From positions 1,116,001-1,180,000 of the forward strand of contig CAVYYF010000005.1 in NCBI GenBank assembly GCA_963772675.1: DNA of 64,000 nucleotides, in the 5' to 3' direction. A program made the position numbers and the translations under genes. The first letter of the stretch is position 1, and the number at the start of each line of letters is the position of its first letter. The notes beneath the pieces are model-generated. The model did not search any database, had not been told where the DNA came from, and saw only the letters and a program-made list of their open reading frames with translations. Below, in pieces: positions 47,474-55,993 of this stretch. The DNA is from JAKAGZ01 sp963772675 (lineage in GTDB: Bacteria > Bacteroidota > Ignavibacteria > Ignavibacteriales > Ignavibacteriaceae).

Positions 47474-47640
47474 AATAGGGTCCCGCAAGTTATATGCCAT
47501 TTAATAATCATTAAAATAGAATGAATTTGGACTATTTACTTATTACTTGTAGCCAAATAAGAAATTATTACATATATAATAATTATACTGTTGTAAATTT
47601 TACTGCTGGGGAAATTTGGAAGATAAATGCAGGAATTGTT

Positions 47641-48843
47641 TCAGGCTTTGTTTAACATAATTCTAAATGTTGTGCCCACACCAGGAACTGAGGTTTTAAC
47701 GGATATTTTACCACCGTGGTAATCTTCAATTATTCTTTTTGATAGGCTTAACCCAAGTCCCCAGCCCCTTCGCTTAGTGCTGTAGCCCGGCCTGAATATG
47801 TCTTTTCTTCTTTTTAGATCAATACCCTTGCCATTATCAGATACTTCAATATCGACTAATTTCCTCCCATCATTGATAGATATAATGATCTGTCCTTTCT
47901 TGTTTTCAATTGCATCCAGAGCATTTTTTATGAGATTTTCGATCACCCATTCAAATAACTCAGTGTTAATTTTTGCCTTAATATTTTCATCGCCTGTTAT
48001 TTTCAATTCAACGTTTTTACCAGTCTGAGGTAATCTTCTTTCAAAATAGTTTATTACGTTGCGTATTTCAGAAAAAACAACCTTCGGCTTAATTTCGGGC
48101 GTTGCCCCTATTTTTGAAAATCTGTAAGTAATCTTTTGAAGTTTTTCAACATCATCATCTATTTCATCCGCTATGTCAAGAACTTTATCTTTATCGCCAT
48201 AATTTATTTTCAACATTTCAAGCCAACCCATCAAACTCGAAATTGGAGTCCCGAACTGATGAGCTGTTTCTTTTGCCATTCCAACCCAGATGTTACTTTG
48301 TTCATTACTTTTAATATTGCTGAAGCCAATGTAGCCGAGTATAATAAATAAAGCAGCTATAATTATTTGTAGAAAGGGATAAAATTTAAGTTGATTAATT
48401 AAATCTGAATCACCATAGTGGATCTTATTTAATATTACTGTATCAGCGTAAGTAACTACAATGGGAGGGTGAATTTTATCCATTCCTTTTATTTTTTCTG
48501 AAAAAAACTTGTCGAGTTCTTTTTGTGAAAGGGTTGAATCGTAACTAATATTTTTAATATTGTCCGTGCTTTTAACTTTGTCATTAGCATCTGTCATTAT
48601 TAATGGGAAATCAATTGGTTTAATAACATTGTCAAAAAGAAATGTGATGTCAGAATCCTGTGAAAAGGAATTGGCAACGTACTCAATACTTTTGGCATAT
48701 AGTTGAACTATCTGTCGTTCTTTTTCCTGTAGCTTTGAGACAAGATTTTGGGTGTAGTAAAGAGTCCCGCTGGCAATAATAAGAGCGATTATCAGCAGGG
48801 AGACTTTAAATTTCAATGAAGTTGGTCCTTTGGACATCTTCAT
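47641..48843 (-). CDS. Membrane sensor histidine kinase, orphan
   Basis: 400 residues: two membrane helices (about 13-33 and 156-174) around a sensor region of about 120 residues, then a kinase core. Phosphoacceptor His195 lies in KETAHQFGTPISSLMGWLEML. The ATPase motifs are NLIKNALDAIENKKG (N-box), DNGKGIDL (G1) and GWGLGLSLSKRIIEDYHGG (G2). No response regulator is in the window, so its partner is elsewhere. The NxxGTPxxxLxGW-type H-box is common in Bacteroidota kinases. Confidence 0.92.
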   Translation of the reverse strand: MKMSKGPTSLKFKVSLLIIALIIASGTLYYTQNLVSKLQEKERQIVQLYAKSIEYVANSFSQDSDITFLFDNVIKPIDFPLIMTDANDKVKSTDNIKNISYDSTLSQKELDKFFSEKIKGMDKIHPPIVVTYADTVILNKIHYGDSDLINQLKFYPFLQIIIAALFIILGYIGFSNIKSNEQSNIWVGMAKETAHQFGTPISSLMGWLEMLKINYGDKDKVLDIADEIDDDVEKLQKITYRFSKIGATPEIKPKVVFSEIRNVINYFERRLPQTGKNVELKITGDENIKAKINTELFEWVIENLIKNALDAIENKKGQIIISINDGRKLVDIEVSDNGKGIDLKRRKDIFRPGYSTKRRGWGLGLSLSKRIIEDYHGGKISVKTSVPGVGTTFRIMLNKA

Positions 48844-48899
48844 CTTTGTGGATCCATATTGGTAAAGTAAATTTTTAGCTAAAATTGTTTTGCAATCTA

Positions 48900-50174
48900 T
48901 CAGGAGGAAGTATAAAATGTTTGTTCCCTTTTCGGTCCTACTGATACAATGTCAATTTTTATTCCTGACTTTTCAGAAATAAAAGCCAGGTATTTTTTTG
49001 TATTTTCAGGCAGATCCTTAAAACTAAGACATTTGGTAATATCTGATTTCCAGCCTGACAAGGATTCATAAACCGGTTCTACTGTTGAAAGTCTGTCAAC
49101 ATCAGTAGGATATGATTTAATCAATTTTCCATCAAGCTTATAACCAGTACATACCTTTATCTCATCGAAATCGCTTAATACATCCAATTTTGTTATTGCA
49201 ACCGAGTCAATCCCATTAATCATTGCGGAATATTTGACAAGCACAGCATCAAACCAGCCGCATCTTCTAGGCCTGCCGGTCGTTGCGCCATATTCTGCTC
49301 CTATTTTTCTTAACTTTTCACCGTCACTGTCGAGTAGTTCCGTTGGAAATGGTCCGTTTCCTACGCGAGTTGTGTAAGCTTTTACAATACCTATAACATT
49401 ATCAATTTTTGTAGGTGGAATACCCGTTCCTGTGCATGCACCTCCAGATGTTGGGCTTGATGAAGTTACAAATGGATAAGTGCCGTGGTCAACATCAAGC
49501 AAAGCTCCCTGTGCACCTTCGAGAAGAATTGATTTCCCATTGTCAATTGCTTCGTTCAAAAATGCGGGTACGTCTTTTATGTATTTGTCGATTGCTTTGT
49601 CAAAAGCAAGATACCTTTCGATTATTTCCTCAACGTCAAGTCCCTTGTTGTCATATATTTTTTCGAGCAGCTTATTTTTCTCTTCTAAATTTTTCCTGAT
49701 CTTTTCTTCAAGTGCTTTTTTATTCAGGAGGTCAACAATTCTGATACCTTTTCTTGCAAACTTATCAATGTAACAAGGACCAATACCTCTTCCTGTAGTA
49801 CCAATTTTATTGTTGCCCTGTTCGCTGATTGAATCAAGGAGTTTGTGGTAAGGCATAATTAAGTGGGCATTATGGCTTATAAAAAGCCTCCCATCAACTT
49901 TAATATTATTTTTCTCAAGCAGAGCAATTTCATCAAGCAGAGCAGTTGGATCGATTACAACTCCATTACCGATAACACAGGTAACATTTTCTCTTAAAAT
50001 TCCGGAAGGAATAAGGTGAAGAATATATTGCTTTTCGCCTATTTCAACTGTATGACCGGCATTTGCGCCGCCCTGGTATCTTGTTACAATATCAAAATTC
50101 TCACTGAGTATATCAACGATTTTTCCTTTGCCTTCATCACCCCACTGGCTTCCTACTAGAATTGTAACGCTCAT
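48900..50174 (-). CDS. purA: Adenylosuccinate synthetase
   Basis: 424 residues. Joins IMP and aspartate with GTP in AMP synthesis. The start GSQWGDEGKGKIVDIL contains the catalytic Asp and the phosphate loop; then GGANAGHTV with the catalytic His, TGRGIGPCYIDK, LLEGAQGALLDVDHGTYPFVTSS, TRVGNGPFPTE, GRPRRCGWFD and TKLDVL. Start ATG with an AGGA upstream. It is preceded on its strand by the STAS gene and a terminator. Confidence 0.98.
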   Translation of the reverse strand: MSVTILVGSQWGDEGKGKIVDILSENFDIVTRYQGGANAGHTVEIGEKQYILHLIPSGILRENVTCVIGNGVVIDPTALLDEIALLEKNNIKVDGRLFISHNAHLIMPYHKLLDSISEQGNNKIGTTGRGIGPCYIDKFARKGIRIVDLLNKKALEEKIRKNLEEKNKLLEKIYDNKGLDVEEIIERYLAFDKAIDKYIKDVPAFLNEAIDNGKSILLEGAQGALLDVDHGTYPFVTSSSPTSGGACTGTGIPPTKIDNVIGIVKAYTTRVGNGPFPTELLDSDGEKLRKIGAEYGATTGRPRRCGWFDAVLVKYSAMINGIDSVAITKLDVLSDFDEIKVCTGYKLDGKLIKSYPTDVDRLSTVEPVYESLSGWKSDITKCLSFKDLPENTKKYLAFISEKSGIKIDIVSVGPKREQTFYTSS

Positions 50175-50207
50175 TTGGGATCCTGTTTTTTAAAATTGAA
50201 CAAAATA

Positions 50208-50239
50208 AAAACTCCGAATCAGAATAAACCCGGAGTTTT
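50208..50239 (-). terminator. Terminator after the STAS gene
   Basis: Arms 50208-50216 and 50231-50239 pair exactly over nine bases, loop of 14. Read leftward the stem ends in TTTTTATTTTG. It is 29 bases past the STAS stop, so purA most likely has its own transcription start. Confidence 0.75.
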
Positions 50240-50267
50240 AAATCGATAAAAAATTTTGGGTAAGGAG

Positions 50268-50609
50268 TTAGTTTGAAAAACTTTTTACTGCCTCATCGAC
50301 AGAATCATAGGATTCGAAAATAGTAATGAGTTTAGTTATTATAAGCAAACTTTCGATTTTATCAGTTGCTCCGGCAAGCTTTAAGAATCCATCATTTTTT
50401 TTCATTGTGGTCAGACCACTGATAAGCATTCCAAGACCGGAACTATTCATGAATTTCACATCTGATAAATCCAGCACTATTTTCTTCTTATCTTCATCTA
50501 TAAGCTTGTGTAATAAACCGTTAAAATCCTTGGTGTCTTCGCCGCCCATCACATTTCCCTTTAACCCTATTATCACAGCTTCGTACTTTTCACTGGTTTT
50601 TATTTTCAT
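50268..50609 (-). CDS. STAS-domain anti-anti-sigma protein
   Basis: 113 residues, a lone STAS domain. The phosphorylatable Ser region reads FMNSSGLGMLISGL, Ser56 and Ser57, matching the SpoIIAA/RsbV site that an RsbW-type kinase phosphorylates and a PP2C phosphatase restores. An RsbW-like kinase and three such phosphatases lie 3-10 kb to the right. RBS AGGAG. It is divergent from the ECF sigma gene. Confidence 0.9.
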   Translation of the reverse strand: MKIKTSEKYEAVIIGLKGNVMGGEDTKDFNGLLHKLIDEDKKKIVLDLSDVKFMNSSGLGMLISGLTTMKKNDGFLKLAGATDKIESLLIITKLITIFESYDSVDEAVKSFSN

Positions 50610-50688
50610 GAAAACTCCTAAATTTTTCTGTTTAATTTAATGAGAAGGCGCTATTTATGCAACTAACTAATTATATTTATTAAGTTAT

Positions 50689-50718
50689 AATATAGCAGAT
50701 TTTTAGGATAGTTGTTAA
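50689..50718 (-). promoter_or_regulatory. Promoter of the STAS gene
   Basis: Read leftward: TTAACA (50718-50713), 18 bases, TATATT (50694-50689), preceded by a TG that would make an extended -10. It faces away from the ECF-type promoter at 50731. Confidence 0.55.
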
Positions 50719-50730
50719 TAGCTATTTTAC

Positions 50731-50758
50731 GGAACTAATAATTTACTATGGCGTCTAA
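50731..50758 (+). promoter_or_regulatory. ECF-type promoter of the sigma-factor gene
   Basis: GGAAC at 50731-50735, 16 bases, then CGTCTAA at 50752-50758, which fits the GGAAC/GTC pattern of ECF sigma factors such as sigma-E. The sigma-factor ATG is at 50763, only a few bases after the -10 element, so transcripts would start at or very near the start codon. It supports autoregulation by the encoded sigma factor. Confidence 0.6.
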
Positions 50759-50762
50759 ATAA

Positions 50763-51359
50763 ATGAGATTAAGAAATAAAAAAGTTGTATTGCAATACGC
50801 AAATTCCTCTCAAAATCGTGATGATGATTTTTCGCTAATTAAGAGATTTATTGACGGAGATGAGTCTACCTTTAGTGTACTTATGCAAAAACATAAGGAA
50901 AAGGTCAGGAATATCATTTATTTAACTATTGGGAATGCTAATACTGTAGACGATCTTTCACAGGATGTTTTTATTACAGTTTATAAAAACCTGGTTCATT
51001 TCAGGTTTGAATGCCAGTTTACGACCTGGCTTTACAGAATTGCTGTAAATAAGTGTAAGGATCACTTAAGAAAGATGAAAGTAAGAAATATTTTTATACC
51101 TCTAAAGGAATCTGGCTCAGAACCAGTTTATTCTGGTGGAGAAATAAAAGAAGAAAAGGAAATCGTGAGAAAAGCTATATCAAAACTTCCGGATAAATTA
51201 AGAATCCCATTATTGCTGAAGGATATTGAAGGCTTCAGCTATCAGGAAATTGCAGAATTTGTTCAATGTGAGATCGGTACTGTGAAATCGAGAATATTCA
51301 GAGCGCGGGAAAGCTTAAGAAAATTACTAAAGCCTTATGAACAGGAATTATTGACATGA
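50763..51359 (+). CDS. ECF RNA polymerase sigma factor
   Basis: 198 residues. Region 2: FIDGDESTFSVLMQKHKEKV, DDLSQDVFITVYKNL, FRFECQFTTWLYRIAVNKCKDHLR. Region 4: ISKLPDKLRIPLLLKDIEGFSYQEIAEFVQCEIGTVKSRIFRARESLRKLL, of which EIGTVKSRIFRARE is the DNA-recognition helix. An ECF-type promoter lies directly ahead of it, and the last four bases overlap the anti-sigma-like gene (ATGA), the standard sigma/anti-sigma arrangement. Confidence 0.95.
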   Translation: MRLRNKKVVLQYANSSQNRDDDFSLIKRFIDGDESTFSVLMQKHKEKVRNIIYLTIGNANTVDDLSQDVFITVYKNLVHFRFECQFTTWLYRIAVNKCKDHLRKMKVRNIFIPLKESGSEPVYSGGEIKEEKEIVRKAISKLPDKLRIPLLLKDIEGFSYQEIAEFVQCEIGTVKSRIFRARESLRKLLKPYEQELLT

Positions 51360-52924
51360 GAAAAATAAGTGAAAAAGATATTGAATTAATATCGGCATAT
51401 ATCGACGGCGAATTATCTGAAAATGAAATAGAACTGGTAAAGAAGAAAATTTCAGAATTATCAGAATTACGTGATAAATTTGAAGAGTTGAAAAGAATAA
51501 AAAAACTCACCTCGGATTCGTTTGGTACTTTACCTGAAGCCCAGTATTTTGAAACAAGGGTGATGCAAAGCATTCATTCGGGAAATTCAACTAAGCATAA
51601 ATTGAAAAAGTGGACACCGGCTATTGGTTTTACAATACTTGCAATCGGATTGATGTTAGTTCTAAAATTTAATCCCGGTGTACTTGATAGACTTCTTGAA
51701 ACACAAAAAACAAAAATAGCAGGTTTCTATCAACAAAATTTGAGGCCTTTGCTTTACACAGCAAATCTTACTAATGAGGATATATTTAATTTTGCTTTTT
51801 ATAAACAATTGCCTTTGGATAAATCCTCCAATCAATTTATCCAGTTGGGAACTGATAGCAGCGGTCAGGAATTCTTTGAAATAAAAAAGTCCAGTGATGT
51901 TCCATCAACCAACAACCTTGATAGATTTATCTCAGCCCTCAAACTTAATCAGACTCAAAAGGAACAAGTGGACTCAATAATTGGTGCTTATGCCGGGTAC
52001 CTTCAGTCACAAATTTTGGTTAATAATAAAAATACGGTAGCGATAAATCGGGATTTATGGAATTATAATAAAGCGCTTGTCGCTGATCTTTATGCTTATG
52101 CATCGAAAGCAAAAGGAAAAGAGTTGGGTAGAATTATACCTGCCAGCTATAGAGTTGTTGATCCTTCTACGATTGAAAGAGTTGTCAGGGAAGTTAAAGC
52201 ATCAAATAATGATGATTATATATTCTTTACAGCTGACACAATTTTTTCAGAAAAATATGCGCTTGATAAAGTAAAACTCAAAAAGGAAATGGATGAACTG
52301 AAAAAGAATTTTGATAGTTTGAAAAAAGGGAAGGAAAATTATAATTATAATTTCAATTTCTCGTCTGACAGTAATATAAATAAAAATAAATATTCATTTA
52401 AGTTTGATTCTACCTGGAAGAAAAAGTTTTCAGTTATAGTCGATTCAAATATTTGCAGAGTTCATATTCCCAGAATTATAGTTTCTCCTCCAAATATGCC
52501 TAATTTTGACAGCATCTTTTCTAATATGCATCTGGAAAAAGTAACTGAAATGATGAAGGATTTTACATTCGAAATGCCAAAAAATTTTCCTCAAAAGGGT
52601 GGAGAGTTCAAAATGCAGTACAAAGTGGGAGATTCTTTGAATACTTTTAAATTCAAGATGGATGCTATAAATGTTGATTCCCTTGTAAAATCAAGTTTGA
52701 AGGTGCTGGATTCCTTGCATATTTATGTGCCCAAAAATTTTAATATCAATTTAGATTCTCTGACAAATAATAAATTCCACTTCAACTTCAATGATTCAGT
52801 AATGAATTGGAATAACAAAAAATATAAAAAACAGATGAAAGAATATCAGAAAGAGTTGAAAAAGCTTCGCGAGGAGCTAAAGAAAGAAGAGAAAGACCAA
52901 TTGCCTGATACAGCGAAAAGCTAA
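51356..52924 (+). CDS. Anti-sigma-factor-like membrane protein with a large extracytoplasmic part
   Basis: 522 residues. The N-terminal ~60 residues (ELISAYIDGELSENEIELV and following helix) look like the anti-sigma domain of RskA/RsiW-type proteins, but the His-x3-Cys-x2-Cys zinc motif is missing. One membrane helix follows at about 85-104. The large rest is predicted extracytoplasmic, with many Lys/Asp/Asn/Ser and a Lys/Glu-rich helical end. It overlaps the sigma gene by 4 bases, which fits a cognate pair; the role is inferred from that. Confidence 0.7.
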   Translation: MRKISEKDIELISAYIDGELSENEIELVKKKISELSELRDKFEELKRIKKLTSDSFGTLPEAQYFETRVMQSIHSGNSTKHKLKKWTPAIGFTILAIGLMLVLKFNPGVLDRLLETQKTKIAGFYQQNLRPLLYTANLTNEDIFNFAFYKQLPLDKSSNQFIQLGTDSSGQEFFEIKKSSDVPSTNNLDRFISALKLNQTQKEQVDSIIGAYAGYLQSQILVNNKNTVAINRDLWNYNKALVADLYAYASKAKGKELGRIIPASYRVVDPSTIERVVREVKASNNDDYIFFTADTIFSEKYALDKVKLKKEMDELKKNFDSLKKGKENYNYNFNFSSDSNINKNKYSFKFDSTWKKKFSVIVDSNICRVHIPRIIVSPPNMPNFDSIFSNMHLEKVTEMMKDFTFEMPKNFPQKGGEFKMQYKVGDSLNTFKFKMDAINVDSLVKSSLKVLDSLHIYVPKNFNINLDSLTNNKFHFNFNDSVMNWNNKKYKKQMKEYQKELKKLREELKKEEKDQLPDTAKS

Positions 52925-53061
52925 TATTGCTCTATAATACCCTATTGCGTCTAAACAGCTTATATTGCTGCCATCCTTATTTTCTTCCGTTCATATAATC
53001 TATCTTTACTAAGTTGTATAGCAGCTATAATTTCAAATTCAAATGCCCAAAAAATGTTATT

Positions 53062-53089
53062 TTGTGAGGTAAAACTCAGGCTTTATAAT
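53062..53089 (+). promoter_or_regulatory. Possible promoter of the PP2C-STAS-kinase group
   Basis: TTGTGA at 53062-53067, 16 bases, then TATAAT at 53084-53089. A perfect -10 box with a fair -35 box, 27 bases ahead of the first phosphatase gene. Confidence 0.45.
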
Positions 53090-53116
53090 TAGTGAGAATG
53101 GGATAACTAATAATTT

Positions 53117-55165
53117 ATGGAACTCAATCTGCTAAAATTCTTTAAAAATATTAAGCTGAAAACATTTTTGGGCTTAGCAGGAGTTTTGTTTTTATATAAG
53201 ATTGTTCTAGAGCCAACAAGGTCTGTACCATTTCAGGTGATTGGCGATTTGCTTGTATTATTAACAATAGCTTCTCTTGTTATTTACTTTATTGAATATT
53301 TAAGTAATGAGACATTAAATCCACTTTCGCTGGTAATGAACCTGGGAATTATTAATGTTATCCTGTTTTGTCTAATTACTTTTTCCGGTTCAGTGTTTAA
53401 CTTGTTCTTTGATAATGTGACTGAGAACGTCCAGAATCCGAGTATTATGCTATCGACCGTGATGTTTGCTTACTCTTTCCTTGTGCTTGCCTCCTTAGCT
53501 TATATATTCCTGGTTTTTAAGGAGCTTTATTTTTTAAAGCAGAAAAGAAACGCTAGTGTATATTTTAATACGATGATAGTTTTTATAATATTAGCATCGC
53601 TGACTTATTTTATAAAAGATTATCCCGACTATACATTTATAAAAAATACATTCCTGATAATCTCAATTCTATTGATCGTTATAAATTCTTTGAAAATATC
53701 CTGGATTGCTTTTCTGGTAAAAAAAGAAAAAATCTCATTGTTGATACTCTCGGTAGTTATTTCAATACTTTTTGTAGTAAACCTGATAATCAATTCATCT
53801 ACTGGCCTGCACGATAAAATCCTTATGCAATTTTCTCCGGCGTTGAATCAGTTTTCGAATATCATAATGATATACGGAGCAATATATTTTAGCATCCTTT
53901 TCTTTACGACTTTGTTTCACCTGCCGACTGCAGAGGCTTTTGACAGGAAAGCACAGGAAGTTTCATCGCTTCAATATTTCAGCAAACTGATAACCCAGGT
54001 GCTGGACTTTGATGACCTGGCCGAAACTATCACTGACATTGCAACAAAAGTTTGTAACGCGCAGGCTTCGTGGATTTTCTTAAAAGATGGAAATGATTTG
54101 AAAACTCTTGCTAATAAAAATATAGGGCTTCTCGATGCAAACCTGATAAATCATTTTATTTATCGTAGAGAAAAATATTCCGGTAGATCCAGTACATTTA
54201 TAATTAAACTAAATAAGTTTGGGGAAATTGAAAAACTTAGTGAAAAATATTCAACTTTGGCGGTTGCGCCTTTAATAGCTCACAAAGAATTAAAGGGATA
54301 TTTAGTCTCCGCAAAAAAAGGGGATTTCATATTTGATGATGAAGATAAAAATGCTCTTGATACATTTTCTGATTATGCTTCTGTAGCGATTGAAAACTCA
54401 AGGCTTCTGGAGGAATCCATTGAAAAAGAAAGGCTTGAAAAGGAGCTGGATGTAGCAAGAGAAATTCAGAGAAAAATTTTGCCAGCCCAAAATCCGGTTT
54501 TTGACAGGCTAAGTATATCTTCTGTTTTCATTCCTGCTTTTGAAGTTGGCGGTGATTATTACGACTTTTTTGAAATTTCGGGAAATAAATTCGGATTCAT
54601 TATTGCTGATGTATCAGGCAAGGGTATTTCGGCTGCTTTTGTGATGGCGGAGATAAAAGGAATATTTGAATCTTTAACAAGGACCTATGAAAATCCTAAA
54701 GAAATCCTGGTTAAAGCAAACCAGATTTTGAAAGGAACGCTTGATAGAAAAACTTTTATAAGCGCAGTGTTTGGTTTGATTGATATGAAAAAAGGAAGCC
54801 TGAAAATCTCGCGGGCCGGGCATTGTCCCGTTTTGTTATTGCGAAATGGCTTCGCTGAGAATATTAGACCAACAGGATTAGGTCTTGGCCTTAATTTTGG
54901 TGCTAGATTTTCTGAGACATTGGAAGAAATTGAAATTAAATTACAAGAAAACGATTCCATCGTTCTCTACACTGATGGGATTACAGAAGCAAAAAATATT
55001 AAAATGGAAGATTTCGGGGATCGACTTTTTGAAGAGACCTTGCTTCAAGCAATTAACGAGCCACCCGATGTGATCGCAAATAAAGTCATAGCACAAGTTA
55101 CAGATTTTACAAAAGATAATTCTCAGCATGATGATATAACACTTGTTATATTAAAGTGGAAGTAA
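53117..55165 (+). CDS. Membrane RsbU-type PP2C phosphatase with GAF domain
   Basis: 682 residues. About eight membrane helices in the first ~275, a GAF domain at about 285-430, the RsbU-type linker LEKELDVAREIQRKILP, and a SpoIIE/PP2C domain (about 450-682). Metal-binding residues are present in VGGDYYDFF, IADVSGKGISAAF, LYTDGITEA and QHDDITLVIL. Such enzymes dephosphorylate STAS antagonists. It starts a tight four-gene series and lies 26 bases before a STAS gene. Confidence 0.92.
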   Translation: MELNLLKFFKNIKLKTFLGLAGVLFLYKIVLEPTRSVPFQVIGDLLVLLTIASLVIYFIEYLSNETLNPLSLVMNLGIINVILFCLITFSGSVFNLFFDNVTENVQNPSIMLSTVMFAYSFLVLASLAYIFLVFKELYFLKQKRNASVYFNTMIVFIILASLTYFIKDYPDYTFIKNTFLIISILLIVINSLKISWIAFLVKKEKISLLILSVVISILFVVNLIINSSTGLHDKILMQFSPALNQFSNIIMIYGAIYFSILFFTTLFHLPTAEAFDRKAQEVSSLQYFSKLITQVLDFDDLAETITDIATKVCNAQASWIFLKDGNDLKTLANKNIGLLDANLINHFIYRREKYSGRSSTFIIKLNKFGEIEKLSEKYSTLAVAPLIAHKELKGYLVSAKKGDFIFDDEDKNALDTFSDYASVAIENSRLLEESIEKERLEKELDVAREIQRKILPAQNPVFDRLSISSVFIPAFEVGGDYYDFFEISGNKFGFIIADVSGKGISAAFVMAEIKGIFESLTRTYENPKEILVKANQILKGTLDRKTFISAVFGLIDMKKGSLKISRAGHCPVLLLRNGFAENIRPTGLGLGLNFGARFSETLEEIEIKLQENDSIVLYTDGITEAKNIKMEDFGDRLFEETLLQAINEPPDVIANKVIAQVTDFTKDNSQHDDITLVILKWK

Positions 55166-55191
55166 AAAAATAATTTTAATGGAGAAATAGA

Positions 55192-55545
55192 ATGGCAGAA
55201 TTTAATACCTCAGTAAAAGACCAGGGTGAAATAAGTGTTGTTTATCTAAAAGGATTTTTAGATGCACACACTGCTTCTAACCTTGAGAACACTTTTTCAG
55301 GTCTTGTTGAGAATAATAAGTATAAAATAGTTGTGAACTTCAAAGATCTCTCTTACATAAGCAGCGCCGGGCTTGGTGTTTTTATGGCGTTCATCGAAAA
55401 AGTAAGAGAAAATGCAGGCGATATTAAGCTTACAACCATGTCTGATAAAGTCTTTAACATATTTGACCTTTTAGGTTTTCCACTTCTCTATGAGATATTC
55501 AATACAGAAGATGAAGCTGTAAAGAAATTTGAAGAAAATAAATAA
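55192..55545 (+). CDS. STAS-domain anti-anti-sigma protein
   Basis: 117 residues, a lone STAS domain with LSYISSAGLGVFMAF; Ser57 and Ser58 are at the SpoIIAA/RsbV phosphorylation site. It sits between a PP2C phosphatase and an RsbW-like kinase whose start overlaps its end, so these three are the natural partners. The paralogue at 50268 differs in most surface positions. Confidence 0.92.
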   Translation: MAEFNTSVKDQGEISVVYLKGFLDAHTASNLENTFSGLVENNKYKIVVNFKDLSYISSAGLGVFMAFIEKVRENAGDIKLTTMSDKVFNIFDLLGFPLLYEIFNTEDEAVKKFEENK

Positions 55546-55993
55546 ATTGAATGGTAAGAACAAACATACTACAAAAAAACTGATCATTAAGAGCAGAACC
55601 GAAAATCTTTCTTCTCTGAGAGAGTTTATATCGGGAAATGCTTATGATGCCGGTTTAACTGCCAATGATATTGATGATATTATTCTTGCTGTCGATGAAG
55701 CCTGCACAAACATAATCAAACACGCTTATAAATCTGTACCAGATGAAGAAATAATAATCGAGATTGATTATAATTCAAAAAAATTCACTATCAAGCTGAT
55801 AGACCACGGTAGTGCTTTTGATCCTGAAACAATTCCTCTTCCTGATCTTCAAAGATATTTAAAGCAAAGAAGAGTAGGCGGACTCGGATTGTATCTGATG
55901 AAAACGTTAATGGACGATGTTCAGTATATTTCAGTACCAGGGAAATACAACCAGGTTTTACTTTCTAAAAATTTAAATAGCTCTCAGGCATGA
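55529..55993 (+). CDS. RsbW/SpoIIAB-like serine kinase (HATPase)
   Basis: About 154 residues of the GHKL fold: N-box LAVDEACTNIIKHAYKS, G1 LIDHGSAFDP, G2 RRVGGLGLYLMKTLMDDV. RsbW-type kinases phosphorylate STAS proteins and bind sigma factors. There is no sigma gene of the SigB kind next to it. The start is TTG, either 55529 (overlapping the STAS end by 17 bases) or 55547. It is coupled to the next phosphatase by ATGA. Confidence 0.9.
   Translation: MKKINKLNGKNKHTTKKLIIKSRTENLSSLREFISGNAYDAGLTANDIDDIILAVDEACTNIIKHAYKSVPDEEIIIEIDYNSKKFTIKLIDHGSAFDPETIPLPDLQRYLKQRRVGGLGLYLMKTLMDDVQYISVPGKYNQVLLSKNLNSSQA

Noticed and set aside
52948..52955. A second CGTCTAAA like the ECF -10 element, after the anti-sigma-like gene
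   Set aside because: No GGAAC lies 16 bases upstream, so it is not a full ECF promoter; likely chance.
53066..53076. GAGGTAAAACT, shared with the start of the 47.1-47.5 kb repeats
   Set aside because: Only these 11 bases match; the hairpin and start-codon part are missing, and the stretch is part of a promoter spacer.
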